Below are positions 53,395 to 62,943 of a stretch of 64,000 nucleotides of DNA, piece by piece; within the stretch, counting starts at the first letter, position 1; each line of letters starts with the position of its first letter. The position numbers were made by a program, and so were the translations under genes. The notes under the pieces are model-generated. The model was not told where the DNA came from and did no database searches. It was given only the letters and a program-made list of their open reading frames with translations. Source of the stretch: Rhodobacter sp. (GTDB taxonomy: Bacteria; Pseudomonadota; Alphaproteobacteria; Rhodobacterales; Rhodobacteraceae); the NCBI GenBank assembly GCA_016704435.1, contig JADJAB010000001.1, forward strand, positions 124,001 to 188,000. Reading direction: 5' to 3'.

Positions 53395-54039
53395 ATGGCG
53401 GACAACACGAAACTTCCGGCCGCTGTCGCCGCTGTGGTGGCAGCCGGGTTTCTGGCCTGGACGGGCTGGCTGATCTATGGCCGTTCGGCGGGCGGGGACG
53501 ATGCCTTTGCCCAGTGCCGCAGTGGCCAAGTGGGTGGCGGCGTGGTCGGCGGGCCCTTCACCCTGGTCGACGGCTCCACCGGCCAGACCGTCACCGACGC
53601 CGATGTGATCAGCAAGCCGACGCTGGTCTATTTCGGCTATACCTTCTGTCCTGATGTCTGCCCGCTGGACATGTCGCGCAATGCCGAAGTGGCCGACATT
53701 CTGGAAGAGCAGGGCCTGGACATCCGCCTTGCATTCATCACGGTCGATCCGGCGCGTGATACCGAAGAGGCCGTTGCGGGTTTTGCCGCAAACATCCATC
53801 CCAAGGCCATCGGCCTGACCGGCTCCGAAGAGCAGATCCGCACCGCCGCCAATGCCTATAAGGCCTATTACAAGAAGCAGGAGGCGGAGGACGAATTCTA
53901 TCTTGTCGACCATTCCGCCTTCACTTATCTGATGCTGCCCGGCAGCGGCTTTCTGGATTTCTACAAACACGCCGCTCCGGCCGATGAAGTGGCCAAGAGC
54001 GTCGCCTGTTATCTGAGCGTGCCGGACGGCCGAAATTGA
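53395..54039 (+). CDS. senC: SCO1/SenC family copper chaperone
   Basis: This 214-residue copper chaperone for cytochrome oxidase assembly (SenC/PrrC) has an N-terminal membrane helix (about 9-28). The copper-binding TFCPDVCP motif has Cys85 and Cys89, and the metal histidine is His173 (VDHSAF). It is divergent from regB across 86 bases and 51 bases upstream of regA. In Rhodobacter this position is linked to Reg/Prr signalling. Confidence 0.95.
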   Translation: MADNTKLPAAVAAVVAAGFLAWTGWLIYGRSAGGDDAFAQCRSGQVGGGVVGGPFTLVDGSTGQTVTDADVISKPTLVYFGYTFCPDVCPLDMSRNAEVADILEEQGLDIRLAFITVDPARDTEEAVAGFAANIHPKAIGLTGSEEQIRTAANAYKAYYKKQEAEDEFYLVDHSAFTYLMLPGSGFLDFYKHAAPADEVAKSVACYLSVPDGRN

Positions 54040-54090
54040 CCCGGCAACCGCCCGGCACTAGAACAGGGTCGAACAGCGAAAGGAAAGCGC

Positions 54091-54645
54091 ATGGCTGAAG
54101 ACCTGGGCGCCCAGCTTGGGCCGGACCGCACGCTTCTGCTTGTCGATGATGACGAGCCCTTTGTGAAGCGGTTGGCGCGGGCCATGGAAAAGCGCGGCTT
54201 CATCCCCGAAACGGCCGAAAGCGTGGCGGCCGGAAAGGTCATCGCGCAAACCCGGCCGCCCGCCTATGCCGTGGTCGACCTGCGTCTGGAAGATGGCAAT
54301 GGGCTGGATGTTGTGGAAACCCTGCGCGAAAAGCGGCCCGATTGCCGGATCGTCGTGCTGACGGGATATGGCGCCATTGCCACCGCAGTGGCCGCCGTGA
54401 AAATAGGCGCCATCGATTATCTGTCGAAACCGGCCGATGCCAATGACGTGACGAATGCCCTTCTGGCCCGCGGAGAATCACTTCCCGCCCCGCCGGAAAA
54501 CCCGATGTCGGCGGATCGCGTGCGTTGGGAACATATCCAGCGGGTTTTCGAGATGTGCGACCGCAATGTATCGGAAACCGCGCGGCGCCTGAACATGCAT
54601 CGCCGGACGCTTCAGCGCATTCTGGCGAAAAGAAGCCCTAAATAG
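54091..54645 (+). CDS. regA: response regulator RegA/PrrA
   Basis: This 184-residue response regulator is the partner of RegB. The receiver domain (about 14-130) has the acidic pocket VDDDE near 18-22 and the phosphorylated aspartate at Asp63 (VVDLRLEDGNG). A proline-rich linker precedes a Fis-type helix-turn-helix (ETARRLNMHRRTLQRIL, near 162-178). Length and layout match Rhodobacter RegA. The start has an AAAGGA site. Confidence 0.96.
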   Translation: MAEDLGAQLGPDRTLLLVDDDEPFVKRLARAMEKRGFIPETAESVAAGKVIAQTRPPAYAVVDLRLEDGNGLDVVETLREKRPDCRIVVLTGYGAIATAVAAVKIGAIDYLSKPADANDVTNALLARGESLPAPPENPMSADRVRWEHIQRVFEMCDRNVSETARRLNMHRRTLQRILAKRSPK

Positions 54646-54713
54646 AACGGGCGAATTGCAATTCAGATCCTTTTCGGATATCGGCGCCGCACAGAACCTA
54701 GAAAGGGCGTGAA

Positions 54714-55028
54714 ATGAATATTGACCTGAAATCGCTTTCGCTGAAAGATCTGAAGGATCTGCAATCGCAGGTGGCAAGGGCCATTTCTTCTTTTGAAGAG
54801 CGCAAGAAGAAAGAGGTCCTCGCAGAGCTGGAGGAAAAAGCCCGCACCATGGGCTATTCGCTGGCCGAACTGACCGGCGCGCCGAAGACCCGCAAGCGCA
54901 CCGCCTCGGCGCCGAAATATGCCAATCCGGCGGACAAGTCGGAAACCTGGACCGGCCGTGGCCGCAAGCCGCGCTGGTTTGCCGACGCCCTGGCAAAGGG
55001 CAAGAAGCCCGAATCCATGGCAATCTGA
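54714..55028 (+). CDS. hvrA: H-NS family DNA-binding protein (HvrA-like)
   Basis: This 104-residue H-NS-like protein has an N-terminal coiled-coil (about 8-50, many Lys/Glu) and a C-terminal DNA-binding segment with the core TWTGRGRKPRW (about 78-88). In Rhodobacter capsulatus HvrA is encoded by the same neighbourhood and adjusts photosynthesis and nitrogen genes with light. It ends 7 bases from the convergent HD gene. A leader of 68 bases separates it from regA. Confidence 0.9.
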   Translation: MNIDLKSLSLKDLKDLQSQVARAISSFEERKKKEVLAELEEKARTMGYSLAELTGAPKTRKRTASAPKYANPADKSETWTGRGRKPRWFADALAKGKKPESMAI

Positions 55029-55035
55029 CCTCGGA

Positions 55036-55629
55036 TCAGTCGGCGCCCAACAGCGCCTGATGACGTGCCACGAATTCCGCCCGCACCGCTGCGGGCGGCC
55101 GCAGCCGGATCTCAAGACCCCGTAACAGGGCCGATTCCGGCCGTCCGAACAGCTTGTCCGCTTCGGGCTCGGAGAACCCGGCGATCTGTAGCGCCTCGAG
55201 CCATGCCGATACCCGGTCCGCCGCCTTGATTGCCTTCTTGATCGGCGCGGGCAGCGTGGCGGGCAAGCCGAACCGAAGATGCACCGCCGCCGTCAGCCGT
55301 TCGTCCAGCGCGCCGTAGCCCGGCCCCACCGCCGCCTTCACCGGGCTGATCATGTCGCCGATCACATATTCGGGTGCGTCGTGCAGCAGCGCGGCCAGTT
55401 GCCATTTCGCGGCAACCTTCGGATTGGCGCGGCTGAAAATCTCTTCCACCAGCAGCGAATGCTCAGCCACCGAATAGGGCCAGTCGCCCCGTGTCTGCCC
55501 GTTCCACCGCGCCACGAAGGCCAGGCCATGGGCGATGTCCTCGATCTCGATATCGACCGGCGTCGGGTCCAGCAGGTCCAGCCTGCGACCAGACAACATC
55601 CTTTGCCACGCGCGCGGCTGCTTCATCAT
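55036..55629 (-). CDS. HD domain phosphohydrolase (YfbR-like)
   Basis: This 197-residue HD-superfamily protein has the first metal histidine in AEHSLLV (about residue 54-60) and the HD pair in ALLHDAPEY (about 79-87), the YfbR/nucleotidase-like arrangement. Substrate is unknown; related proteins dephosphorylate deoxynucleoside monophosphates. The unknown ORF between hvrA and ahcY in R. capsulatus is in the same place, though I cannot confirm identity. It is divergent from ahcY across 72 bases. Confidence 0.83.
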   Translation of the reverse strand: MMKQPRAWQRMLSGRRLDLLDPTPVDIEIEDIAHGLAFVARWNGQTRGDWPYSVAEHSLLVEEIFSRANPKVAAKWQLAALLHDAPEYVIGDMISPVKAAVGPGYGALDERLTAAVHLRFGLPATLPAPIKKAIKAADRVSAWLEALQIAGFSEPEADKLFGRPESALLRGLEIRLRPPAAVRAEFVARHQALLGAD

Positions 55630-55701
55630 TGGCCCCTTGGTTGTCTGATCGTCGGTTCAATGCTATCTGCCCCGCCAGCATAGGATCAAGGAGTGCGCCG
55701 C

Positions 55702-57090
<1,389 letters not shown>

Positions 57091-57106
57091 TTGCTGTCCG
57101 TCGAAA

Positions 57107-57147
57107 GCCGCCCCCCTCGGCACGCCTGAGGCGGGGCGGCGTTTTTT
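57107..57147 (+). terminator. intrinsic terminator after ahcY
   Basis: GCCGCCCCCCTC (57107-57118) pairs with GAGGCGGGGCGGC (57128-57140) across a short loop, followed by a run of six T (57142-57147). It lies 16 bases past the ahcY stop. This is the clearest intrinsic terminator in the window. Confidence 0.9.
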
Positions 57148-57240
57148 CCCATTGCCTCACAGGGCTGATCGCCTAAGCTTCTCCCGTCTCTCCCGAGGGT
57201 GGGGAGGTTTATTGGTAACGAAAACCAAAGCGAGGGCCAA

Positions 57241-57582
57241 ATGGGCAAGCGGGACGAACTGATCGCGAAATATGCCGACGATCTGAAGACCAAGTGCAAG
57301 ATGAACCCCGACATGGCGCTTTTGACGAAGGTGACCATCGGTTGCGGCCCGTCGATCTATGACAACGACGCGCAGACCGTCGCCGCCAGCGACCCCGAAG
57401 AGCTGGAGCGGATCAAGAAGAATTTCCTGATGAAGAAACTGGGCCTGAAGGATGGTCCGGCGCTGATGGAAGGCATCAATGCCGCCGTCGAGACCTATGG
57501 CAAGTCCGAGCGCAACAAGTACCGCGCCCCGTTCTACTACATGCTGACCAAGCATTTCGGCAAGGAATCGGTCTACAAGTAG
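57241..57582 (+). CDS. DUF2853 family protein
   Basis: This 113-residue cytoplasmic protein is Lys-rich and mostly helical (MGKRDELIAKYADDLKTKC; KYRAPFYYMLTKHFGKESVYK). It matches the small DUF2853 family of unknown function found in many proteobacteria. The ATG at 57241 has GAGG upstream; an in-frame start at 57199 adds 14 residues but lacks a better site. Isolated between ahcY and the MFS gene. Confidence 0.8.
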   Translation: MGKRDELIAKYADDLKTKCKMNPDMALLTKVTIGCGPSIYDNDAQTVAASDPEELERIKKNFLMKKLGLKDGPALMEGINAAVETYGKSERNKYRAPFYYMLTKHFGKESVYK

Positions 57583-57661
57583 TCCCGGCGCCTGTCGGCA
57601 CGGATTGCCAATTCCGAAGCGGGCGGCCAAAGTGCCGCCCGTTCCCGTTCTCAGGCCCGCG

Positions 57662-58862
57662 ATGACCACCGAAGCCCAGCCCTCTGCACCCGCAATCGAA
57701 GCCACCGTCGTGCCGGTGATCCTTGCGGTCGCCTTGGGGCATTTCCTGAACGACCTGATGCAGTCGCTGATCCCGGCGGCCTATCCGCTGCTGAAGGACA
57801 ATCTGTCGCTGACCTTCACCCAGATCGGCCTGATCACCTTTGTCTTCCAGGGCACCGCGTCCATCCTGCAGCCCTTGGTCGGGCTTTACACCGATCGCCG
57901 CCCGCTGCCCTATGCCATGGCCGGGGGAATGGCCTCCACCGGGTCGGGGCTGGTGCTGCTGGCCCATGCCCAGAGCTTCGGAATGATTCTCGTTTCGGTG
58001 GCACTGGTCGGTCTTGGCTCGGCCATCTTCCACCCCGAGGCCTCGCGCATTGCCCGGCTTGCGGCCGGAATGCGGCCCGGCTTCGCGCAATCGGTGTTCC
58101 AGGTCGGCGGCAATACAGGCTCGGCGCTGGGCCCGCTGGCAGCGGCCTTCGTCGTTCTGCAACGCGGCCAGGTCTCGATCGAATGGTTCGCCGTCGTGGC
58201 GCTGGCGGGGATGGTGGTGCTTTATGCCGTGGGCCGCTGGTATGTCGCCGCCGGGGCCCAGCGCGCCCTGGCCCGCAAGTCGCGCGCCCGATCTTCGGCG
58301 CCGATGCCGCCTTCGGTGGTGCGCAAAGGGCATGGCACTGCTGATCCTGCTGATGGTGTCGAAGTTCGTCTACTCCGTCTCGCTGTCCAGCTACTACACC
58401 TTCTATCTGATCGAGCAGTTCGGCCTGACCAAATCCGGCGCCAACCTCTGCCTGTTCATCTTCCTTGCCGCCGTTGCCGCCGGAACCATCATCGGCGGCC
58501 CGATCGGAGATCGCATCGGCCGTCGCCGTGTCATCCTGTGGTCGATCCTTGGCATCCTGCCGCTGACGCTGGCGCTACCCTGGCTGCCGCTGGTGCCCAC
58601 CGTGATCGTTGCGGCACTGGCCGGCATGGTGCTGGCCTCGGCCTTCCCGGCGATGGTGGTCTACGGGCAGGACCTCTTGCCGCACAGCACCGGCATGGTG
58701 GCAGGTCTCTTGTTCGGCCTGGCCTTCGGCATCGCCGCCTTTGGAGCGGCCGGCCTTGGCGTGCTGGCCGACATGTGGGGCATCGTCGCCGTCTACAAGC
58801 TGTGCGCCGTCCTGCCAGCACTGGGCCTTGCCGCGTTCTTCCTGCCCGACGCAAGGCACTAG
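57662..58862 (+). pseudogene. MFS transporter, fosmidomycin resistance-like (frameshifted)
   Basis: This is a 12-span major facilitator of the Fsr type: LGHFLNDLMQSLIPAAYPLLKD near residue 25-46 and DRRPLPYAMAGG near 79-90. The first half (to about residue 220) and second half (from GMALLILLMVSKFVYS) are in different frames. Removing one base from the AAAGGG stretch at 58325-58330 joins them into 399 residues with R-K-G-M-A across the join. An efflux role is likely; the substrate is not known. Convergent with the EamA gene. Confidence 0.82.
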
Positions 58863-59267
58863 GGCGGCTTGCACTCTCCAGGCCACAAGAACCGCCCCCG
58901 CAGCAATCAGTGCCACACCGGCCCATTGGGTCAAAGCCAGACGCTCTCCCGGAAAGACAGCGGCAAAGATGGCCACCACCACCACGCTCATCTTGTCCAG
59001 CGGCGCCACGCGCGAGGCATCGCCCAGCTTCAGCGCGCGGAAGCAACACAGCCAGAAAGCTCCCGTCGCCAGACCGGACAGCACGATGAGCCATAGGCCT
59101 TTTCCCGGCAGTTGGCCCAAGGGCTGCCACTGGCCCGAGGCCAGAACCAGAATCGTCAGCGCGGCCAGAACCACCACCGTCCGCAGCAGCGTCGCAAGAT
59201 CGGAATTGATCCCCGTGATGCCCACCTTGGCAAAGATCGCGGTCAGCGCCGCGAAACCCGCCGACAA
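58575..59267 (-). CDS. EamA/DMT family transporter (start uncertain, possible frameshifts)
   Basis: This is a small multidrug/metabolite-type membrane protein. The core reads LSAGFAALTAIFAKVGITGINSDLATLLRTVVVL, then FRALKLGDASRVAPLDKMSVVVVA and GVALIAAGAVLVAWR, which is a single EamA domain of about 140 residues. Good start codons are missing: the frame opens at TTG 59267, while the ATG at 59305 with an AGGGGGG site is in another frame; adding one base in the AAAACCCC at 59293-59300 (+ strand) would join them. The frame then runs past AWR into the opposite MFS gene for 290 bases, which is odd and suggests a lost stop near 58870. Confidence 0.6.
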   Translation of the reverse strand: MSAGFAALTAIFAKVGITGINSDLATLLRTVVVLAALTILVLASGQWQPLGQLPGKGLWLIVLSGLATGAFWLCCFRALKLGDASRVAPLDKMSVVVVAIFAAVFPGERLALTQWAGVALIAAGAVLVAWRVQAALVPCVGQEERGKAQCWQDGAQLVDGDDAPHVGQHAKAGRSKGGDAEGQAEQETCHHAGAVRQEVLPVDHHRREGRGQHHAGQCRNDHGGHQRQPG

Positions 59268-59303
59268 CAGCGCCCAGACTTGCCAATGCTGGAAAACCCC
59301 TGC

Positions 59304-59663
59304 ATTCCCGCCCCCCTACGTTTCGCAACGCCACCAAAAGCCCTGCGCTGACCCCACCAGATCAGCATTCTGCCTCTCGCAAGAGCCGGCGCCGCAAATT
59401 CGCCTCTAATTCTTGAGGCTTCGGCTTTGCCATCGGGCACAGATTCCCGCTATGAAGATCTTCGACAGGGCAGAAACGCCCGAGACCCTTTTTCAGAACA
59501 CGTGCGGTGCCAGGGGAGCGCGTGGGGTGGATGGAGGGTCTCGTAGGGGTGCGGGGCCCTCCATTTCGTTTTTCCCGACGATTCCCTACCTGCCCCCGCA
59601 AGGGGGTTTTGCGCGGCCCCTCTCCGGGCTATGCCTCGGTAACCCGAGTTGCCGAGCTGTCCC
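59304..59663. other. gap with no supported gene
   Basis: About 360 bases between the EamA gene and the M20 peptidase. Short frames on both strands lack family features. The stretch at 59593-59610 has CCCCC, loop GCAA, GGGGG and then TTTT, a small terminator-like hairpin on the + strand. The promoter of the M20 gene should lie here but was not identified. Confidence 0.5.
59593..59610 (+). terminator. weak terminator-like hairpin
   Basis: A 5-bp G/C stem with a GCAA loop is followed by four T. It could end transcription from the left or be incidental in this GC-rich gap. Confidence 0.3.
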
Positions 59664-61295
59664 ATGCCCCCGATCAATCTGACCCAGCTTTGCCAGGATC
59701 TGGCCCTTGCCTTCACCCGCCAACCCAGCGTGACGGGCACGGCGGACGAGGCCGCTTTTGGACCGTGGCTCGCCAGCCATCTGCGCGCGCAGACCTGTTT
59801 CGGCGACACTCCGGAAATCTGGTCCTTCCCGGTAGCCAACGGCGATGCCCGCCACTGTGTCGCCTTGCTGATCCGCGGGACCGGGGTAGATACCGTACTG
59901 CTGACCGGGCATTACGACACCGTCACCACCGCCGACTATGGCGATCTGCAACCGCTTGCCATCGACCCGCCTGCCTTGGCACAGGCGCTGTTGCGCCGCG
60001 TCAAGGATGCCGCTCCCGGCACGCGCGAGGCGCTGTTGCGCGAAGACCTTGCCTCCGGCCGCTTCCTGCCGGGCCGAGGCCTTCTGGACATGAAGGCGGG
60101 TCTTGCCGCCGGCCTTGCCGCCATGGCCGCGCTGGTGCAGGACGGGCCGCTGCCCGCGAACCTGCTGTTCCTGGCCGTGCCGGATGAGGAGAACGCTTCT
60201 GCCGGCGCGCGCGGCGCGGCACGGGCCCTGCCGCAGATTCTATCGACCCGCGGCCTTGGCCTGCGTGTCGCGATCAACCTCGACGCCATCGCAGATGATG
60301 GCGATGGACGCGCTGGCCGGGTGCTGGCCCTTGGCACCGTCGGCAAGGTGCTGCCCACTGCCCTCGTGATCGGCGCGCCGGTTCACAGCGGTTTTCCCCT
60401 GCGCGGGGTCAACGCCGCCGTGCTGGCCGGTGCCATCGCGCAAGCGCTGGAATGGGCACCGGAACTGACCGACGATACCGGGACTGAACCCGGCACCCCG
60501 ATCAGCCTGCTGTCGCTGAAGGACGGCAAGGCCGGCTATGACGTGACCACCCCCGCCACCGCCTTCGCCACCTTCAGTGTGCTGAACCAGACCAGAGATC
60601 CTGCCACAGTCCTGCCCATCGTGGCGCGGCTGGTGGACCGGGCGGTGTCGGAATGCGTCTCTGTTCTCGCCAAACGCGCCGCGAAATCCGGGCAAACCAA
60701 AGGCATCATCGGTGCCCCCCTGTCGGTGCCGATCCTGTTCTATGCCGACCTTCTGTCTTTGGTCCGTGCCGCCGACCCGGCCATAGACGAGCTTCAGGCG
60801 ACCGAGGCGCGCCGCCTTTCGGCCTCCGGCGCCAGCCTGGCGGACATCTGTCAGACCCTGACCACCGATCTCTGGGCCCGTTCTGGCCTAACAGGTCCCG
60901 CCGTGGTGCTGGGTCTTGGCTCCACCCCCTACCTGGCCACGCATCTGCGCAATGCCGCAGTCGAGGCGGCCGCCCATTCCCTTGCCGCGGACTGTGCGCA
61001 AGCCCATGGCACGAGCCTTTCCTGCGTCGACTACTTCGCCGGCATTTCGGACATGAGCTTTTTCGGCCAGGCCCCTGCCGGCGCCTTCACGGCGCTTGCT
61101 GCCCAGACACCCGGCTGGAATACGCTTGTCGGCCTTGGCCCGGACAGCATTGCCAACGTTCCCACCGTGAACCTGGGTCCATGGGGTCGCGACTATCACA
61201 CGCCCCATGAGCGGATCGAGATCGACTACGGCTTCCGCATCCTGCCCCGGCTGTTGCGCGATCTGGTCTTGCGGATCCTTGCGACCCCGACCTGA
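59664..61295 (+). CDS. M20 family metallopeptidase (RocB-like)
   Basis: This 543-residue zinc aminoacylase/carboxypeptidase-type enzyme shows the metal pattern TGHYDTV (about residues 83-89), RGLLDMKAG (bridging Asp), VPDEEN (catalytic Glu) and YHTPHER near the C-terminus. Length and the large insertion (about 330-460) resemble RocB-type arginine-utilisation hydrolases more than PepT or ArgE. The substrate is not known. The start at 59664 (MPPINLT) is chosen over an ATG five codons upstream for fit with family starts. Convergent with EVE gene. Confidence 0.85.
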   Translation: MPPINLTQLCQDLALAFTRQPSVTGTADEAAFGPWLASHLRAQTCFGDTPEIWSFPVANGDARHCVALLIRGTGVDTVLLTGHYDTVTTADYGDLQPLAIDPPALAQALLRRVKDAAPGTREALLREDLASGRFLPGRGLLDMKAGLAAGLAAMAALVQDGPLPANLLFLAVPDEENASAGARGAARALPQILSTRGLGLRVAINLDAIADDGDGRAGRVLALGTVGKVLPTALVIGAPVHSGFPLRGVNAAVLAGAIAQALEWAPELTDDTGTEPGTPISLLSLKDGKAGYDVTTPATAFATFSVLNQTRDPATVLPIVARLVDRAVSECVSVLAKRAAKSGQTKGIIGAPLSVPILFYADLLSLVRAADPAIDELQATEARRLSASGASLADICQTLTTDLWARSGLTGPAVVLGLGSTPYLATHLRNAAVEAAAHSLAADCAQAHGTSLSCVDYFAGISDMSFFGQAPAGAFTALAAQTPGWNTLVGLGPDSIANVPTVNLGPWGRDYHTPHERIEIDYGFRILPRLLRDLVLRILATPT

Positions 61296-61308
61296 CGGCT
61301 TCGCTCGC

Positions 61309-61728
61309 TTACGGCTCCACCCCGCCAAGGCGGCAGATGATGCCCCACTCCTCGGGACTGACCGGCTGCACGGACAGCCGCGAGTTGTTGACCAGAACCA
61401 TCCCGTCCAGCCCTGGCGTGACCCTGCAGTCCTCCAGCGTGACCGGGCGTTTCAGCGGCTTGATAGCCTTGATCCAGACGCAGTCCCAGCGCGGGTCGTC
61501 GGTCGTGCTGTCGGGACTGCTTTCGCGGCAGACCTCGACGATGCCGACGATCTCCTTCCCGACGTTCGAGTGGTAGAAGAACCCCCGGTCGCCCAGCTTC
61601 ATTGCCCGCATGTTGTTTCGTGCCTGATAGTTGCGCACGCCATGCCATTCCTCGCCCGCCTCGCCCTTGGCGATCTGGTGATCCCAGCCCCAGGTGTCGG
61701 GCTCGGACTTGAACAGCCAGCAGGTCAT
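61309..61728 (-). CDS. EVE domain protein
   Basis: This 139-residue EVE-domain protein begins WLFKSEPDTWGWD near residue 4-16 and has WHGVRNYQARNNMRAMKLGDRGFFYHSN near 28-55, the conserved EVE core related to PUA/YTH folds that can bind modified bases. It is on the - strand, overlapping the YciI-like gene by 4 bases and following gpsA and tsaD. Standalone EVE proteins beside housekeeping genes are common in alphaproteobacteria; whether it binds a modified nucleotide is inferred. Confidence 0.9.
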   Translation of the reverse strand: MTCWLFKSEPDTWGWDHQIAKGEAGEEWHGVRNYQARNNMRAMKLGDRGFFYHSNVGKEIVGIVEVCRESSPDSTTDDPRWDCVWIKAIKPLKRPVTLEDCRVTPGLDGMVLVNNSRLSVQPVSPEEWGIICRLGGVEP

Positions 61729-61997
61729 CCGATCACCTTCTTCCATTCGCGGCAATCGACAGAGCCGAACAACCCCGCCCTCGCGTAAGGATCTGCCGCC
61801 GCCCAATCCTTCGCAGCCTGCAGGTCGGCCACCTCCAGCACCACCAGAGAGCCGCACATCCCGCCCTCGGCATCCAGAAACGGCCCGGCCATTTCGACCA
61901 CGCCCGAGGCCGCGATATGCGCCAGATGCGCCTCGCGGTTGGCCTTGCGGACCTCAAGCTGCCCCGGCTTGTCGATGCAGATCAGCGCCACGCGCAT
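61725..61997 (-). CDS. YciI family protein
   Basis: This 90-residue YciI-like protein has a ferredoxin-like fold pattern (MRVALICIDKPG; HLAHIAASGVVEMAGPFLD; ADPYARAGLF). The DPY motif with a conserved His at residue 24 or 27 is family typical. Function is not known. It lies 4 bases downstream of gpsA and overlaps the EVE gene. Confidence 0.88.
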   Translation of the reverse strand: MRVALICIDKPGQLEVRKANREAHLAHIAASGVVEMAGPFLDAEGGMCGSLVVLEVADLQAAKDWAAADPYARAGLFGSVDCREWKKVIG

Positions 61998-62001
61998 GGG
62001 T

Positions 62002-62943
62002 TCACTCCTGTTTCAGCGGCCGCGACATCAGTTCGCGCACGGCCTCGGCCACGTTGATCTCCTCGCCGGTCAGCCGGGCAACCATGCTGGCCACCGGCAT
62101 CTCGATGCCTCGCGCGGCGGCCAGGCGGGCCACGGCGCGGGCGGTCGCCACGCCTTCGACCGTCGCCTGCGGCACCGGCTTTCCCGCCCCCAGCGCCATG
62201 CCATGCGCAAAGTTGCGCGACTGCGGCGATGTGCAGGTCAGGATCAGGTCGCCCAGACCCGACAGGCCCGCAAGCGTCTCGGCCCGCGCGCCGAGGGTCA
62301 GGGCCAGGCGCAGCATCTCGGCATAGCCGCGCGTCACCAGCGCCGCCCTCGCGCTGTCGCCCAACCCTGCGCCGATGACAACGCCGGCGGCGATCGCGAT
62401 CACGTTCTTCAACGCCCCGCCCAGTTCCGCGCCGACCAGATCATCGGTCCGGTACAGTCGCAGGCTGGGCACGGAAAGCGCCGCCTGCAGCGCCTCTCCG
62501 CGATCGGCGGCGCAGGCAAGCGTCAGGGCCGTCGGCAGGCCGCGTGCAATGTCGGTGGCAAAGCTTGGCCCGGTCAGCACGCCGACAGCTGCTCTCGCGC
62601 CCGCTTCTGCCACCACCTCGGCCGGGCCCTGCAGGGTGGCAAGGTCAATACCCTTGCAACAGGCGATCAGGTCGTGGCCCAGCAGTGAAGCGCCGTCCCG
62701 CGCCAGGAAATCGCGCAGTTTCTGCATCGGCAAAGCAAGCAGAATTATCGACGTTTTCGCAAGATCAGAGACGTTTTCCGGCAAAAGTACCGCCTCGGGC
62801 AAGGCAATTCCCGGCAGCCTCGCGCTTTGCCGGTCCGCCCGCAATCGGGCGTCTCGCCCCCACAGTGCGACCTGACGCCCGCCGTTGGACAGGGCGACTG
62901 CCAAGGCCGTTCCGAAGGCGCCTGCCCCGGCGATGCCGATCAT
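62002..62943 (-). CDS. gpsA: glycerol-3-phosphate dehydrogenase [NAD(P)+]
   Basis: This 313-residue enzyme makes sn-glycerol 3-phosphate for phospholipids. The Rossmann motif IAGAGAFGTALA is near residue 4-15, CCKGIDL near 105-111 holds a conserved lysine, and GAELGGALKNVIAIAAG near 180-196 is the catalytic lysine region. It overlaps tsaD by 4 bases (ATGA). Confidence 0.96.
   Translation of the reverse strand: MIGIAGAGAFGTALAVALSNGGRQVALWGRDARLRADRQSARLPGIALPEAVLLPENVSDLAKTSIILLALPMQKLRDFLARDGASLLGHDLIACCKGIDLATLQGPAEVVAEAGARAAVGVLTGPSFATDIARGLPTALTLACAADRGEALQAALSVPSLRLYRTDDLVGAELGGALKNVIAIAAGVVIGAGLGDSARAALVTRGYAEMLRLALTLGARAETLAGLSGLGDLILTCTSPQSRNFAHGMALGAGKPVPQATVEGVATARAVARLAAARGIEMPVASMVARLTGEEINVAEAVRELMSRPLKQE

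Noticed and set aside
55630..55701. SAH or SAM riboswitch upstream of ahcY
   Set aside because: Only 72 bases, already shared with the HD gene start; I could not find the expected pseudoknot pattern.
59362..59601. small - strand ORF ending in an Lys/Arg-rich stretch
   Set aside because: Only the last 23 codons look protein-like; no ribosome site or family, so not called.
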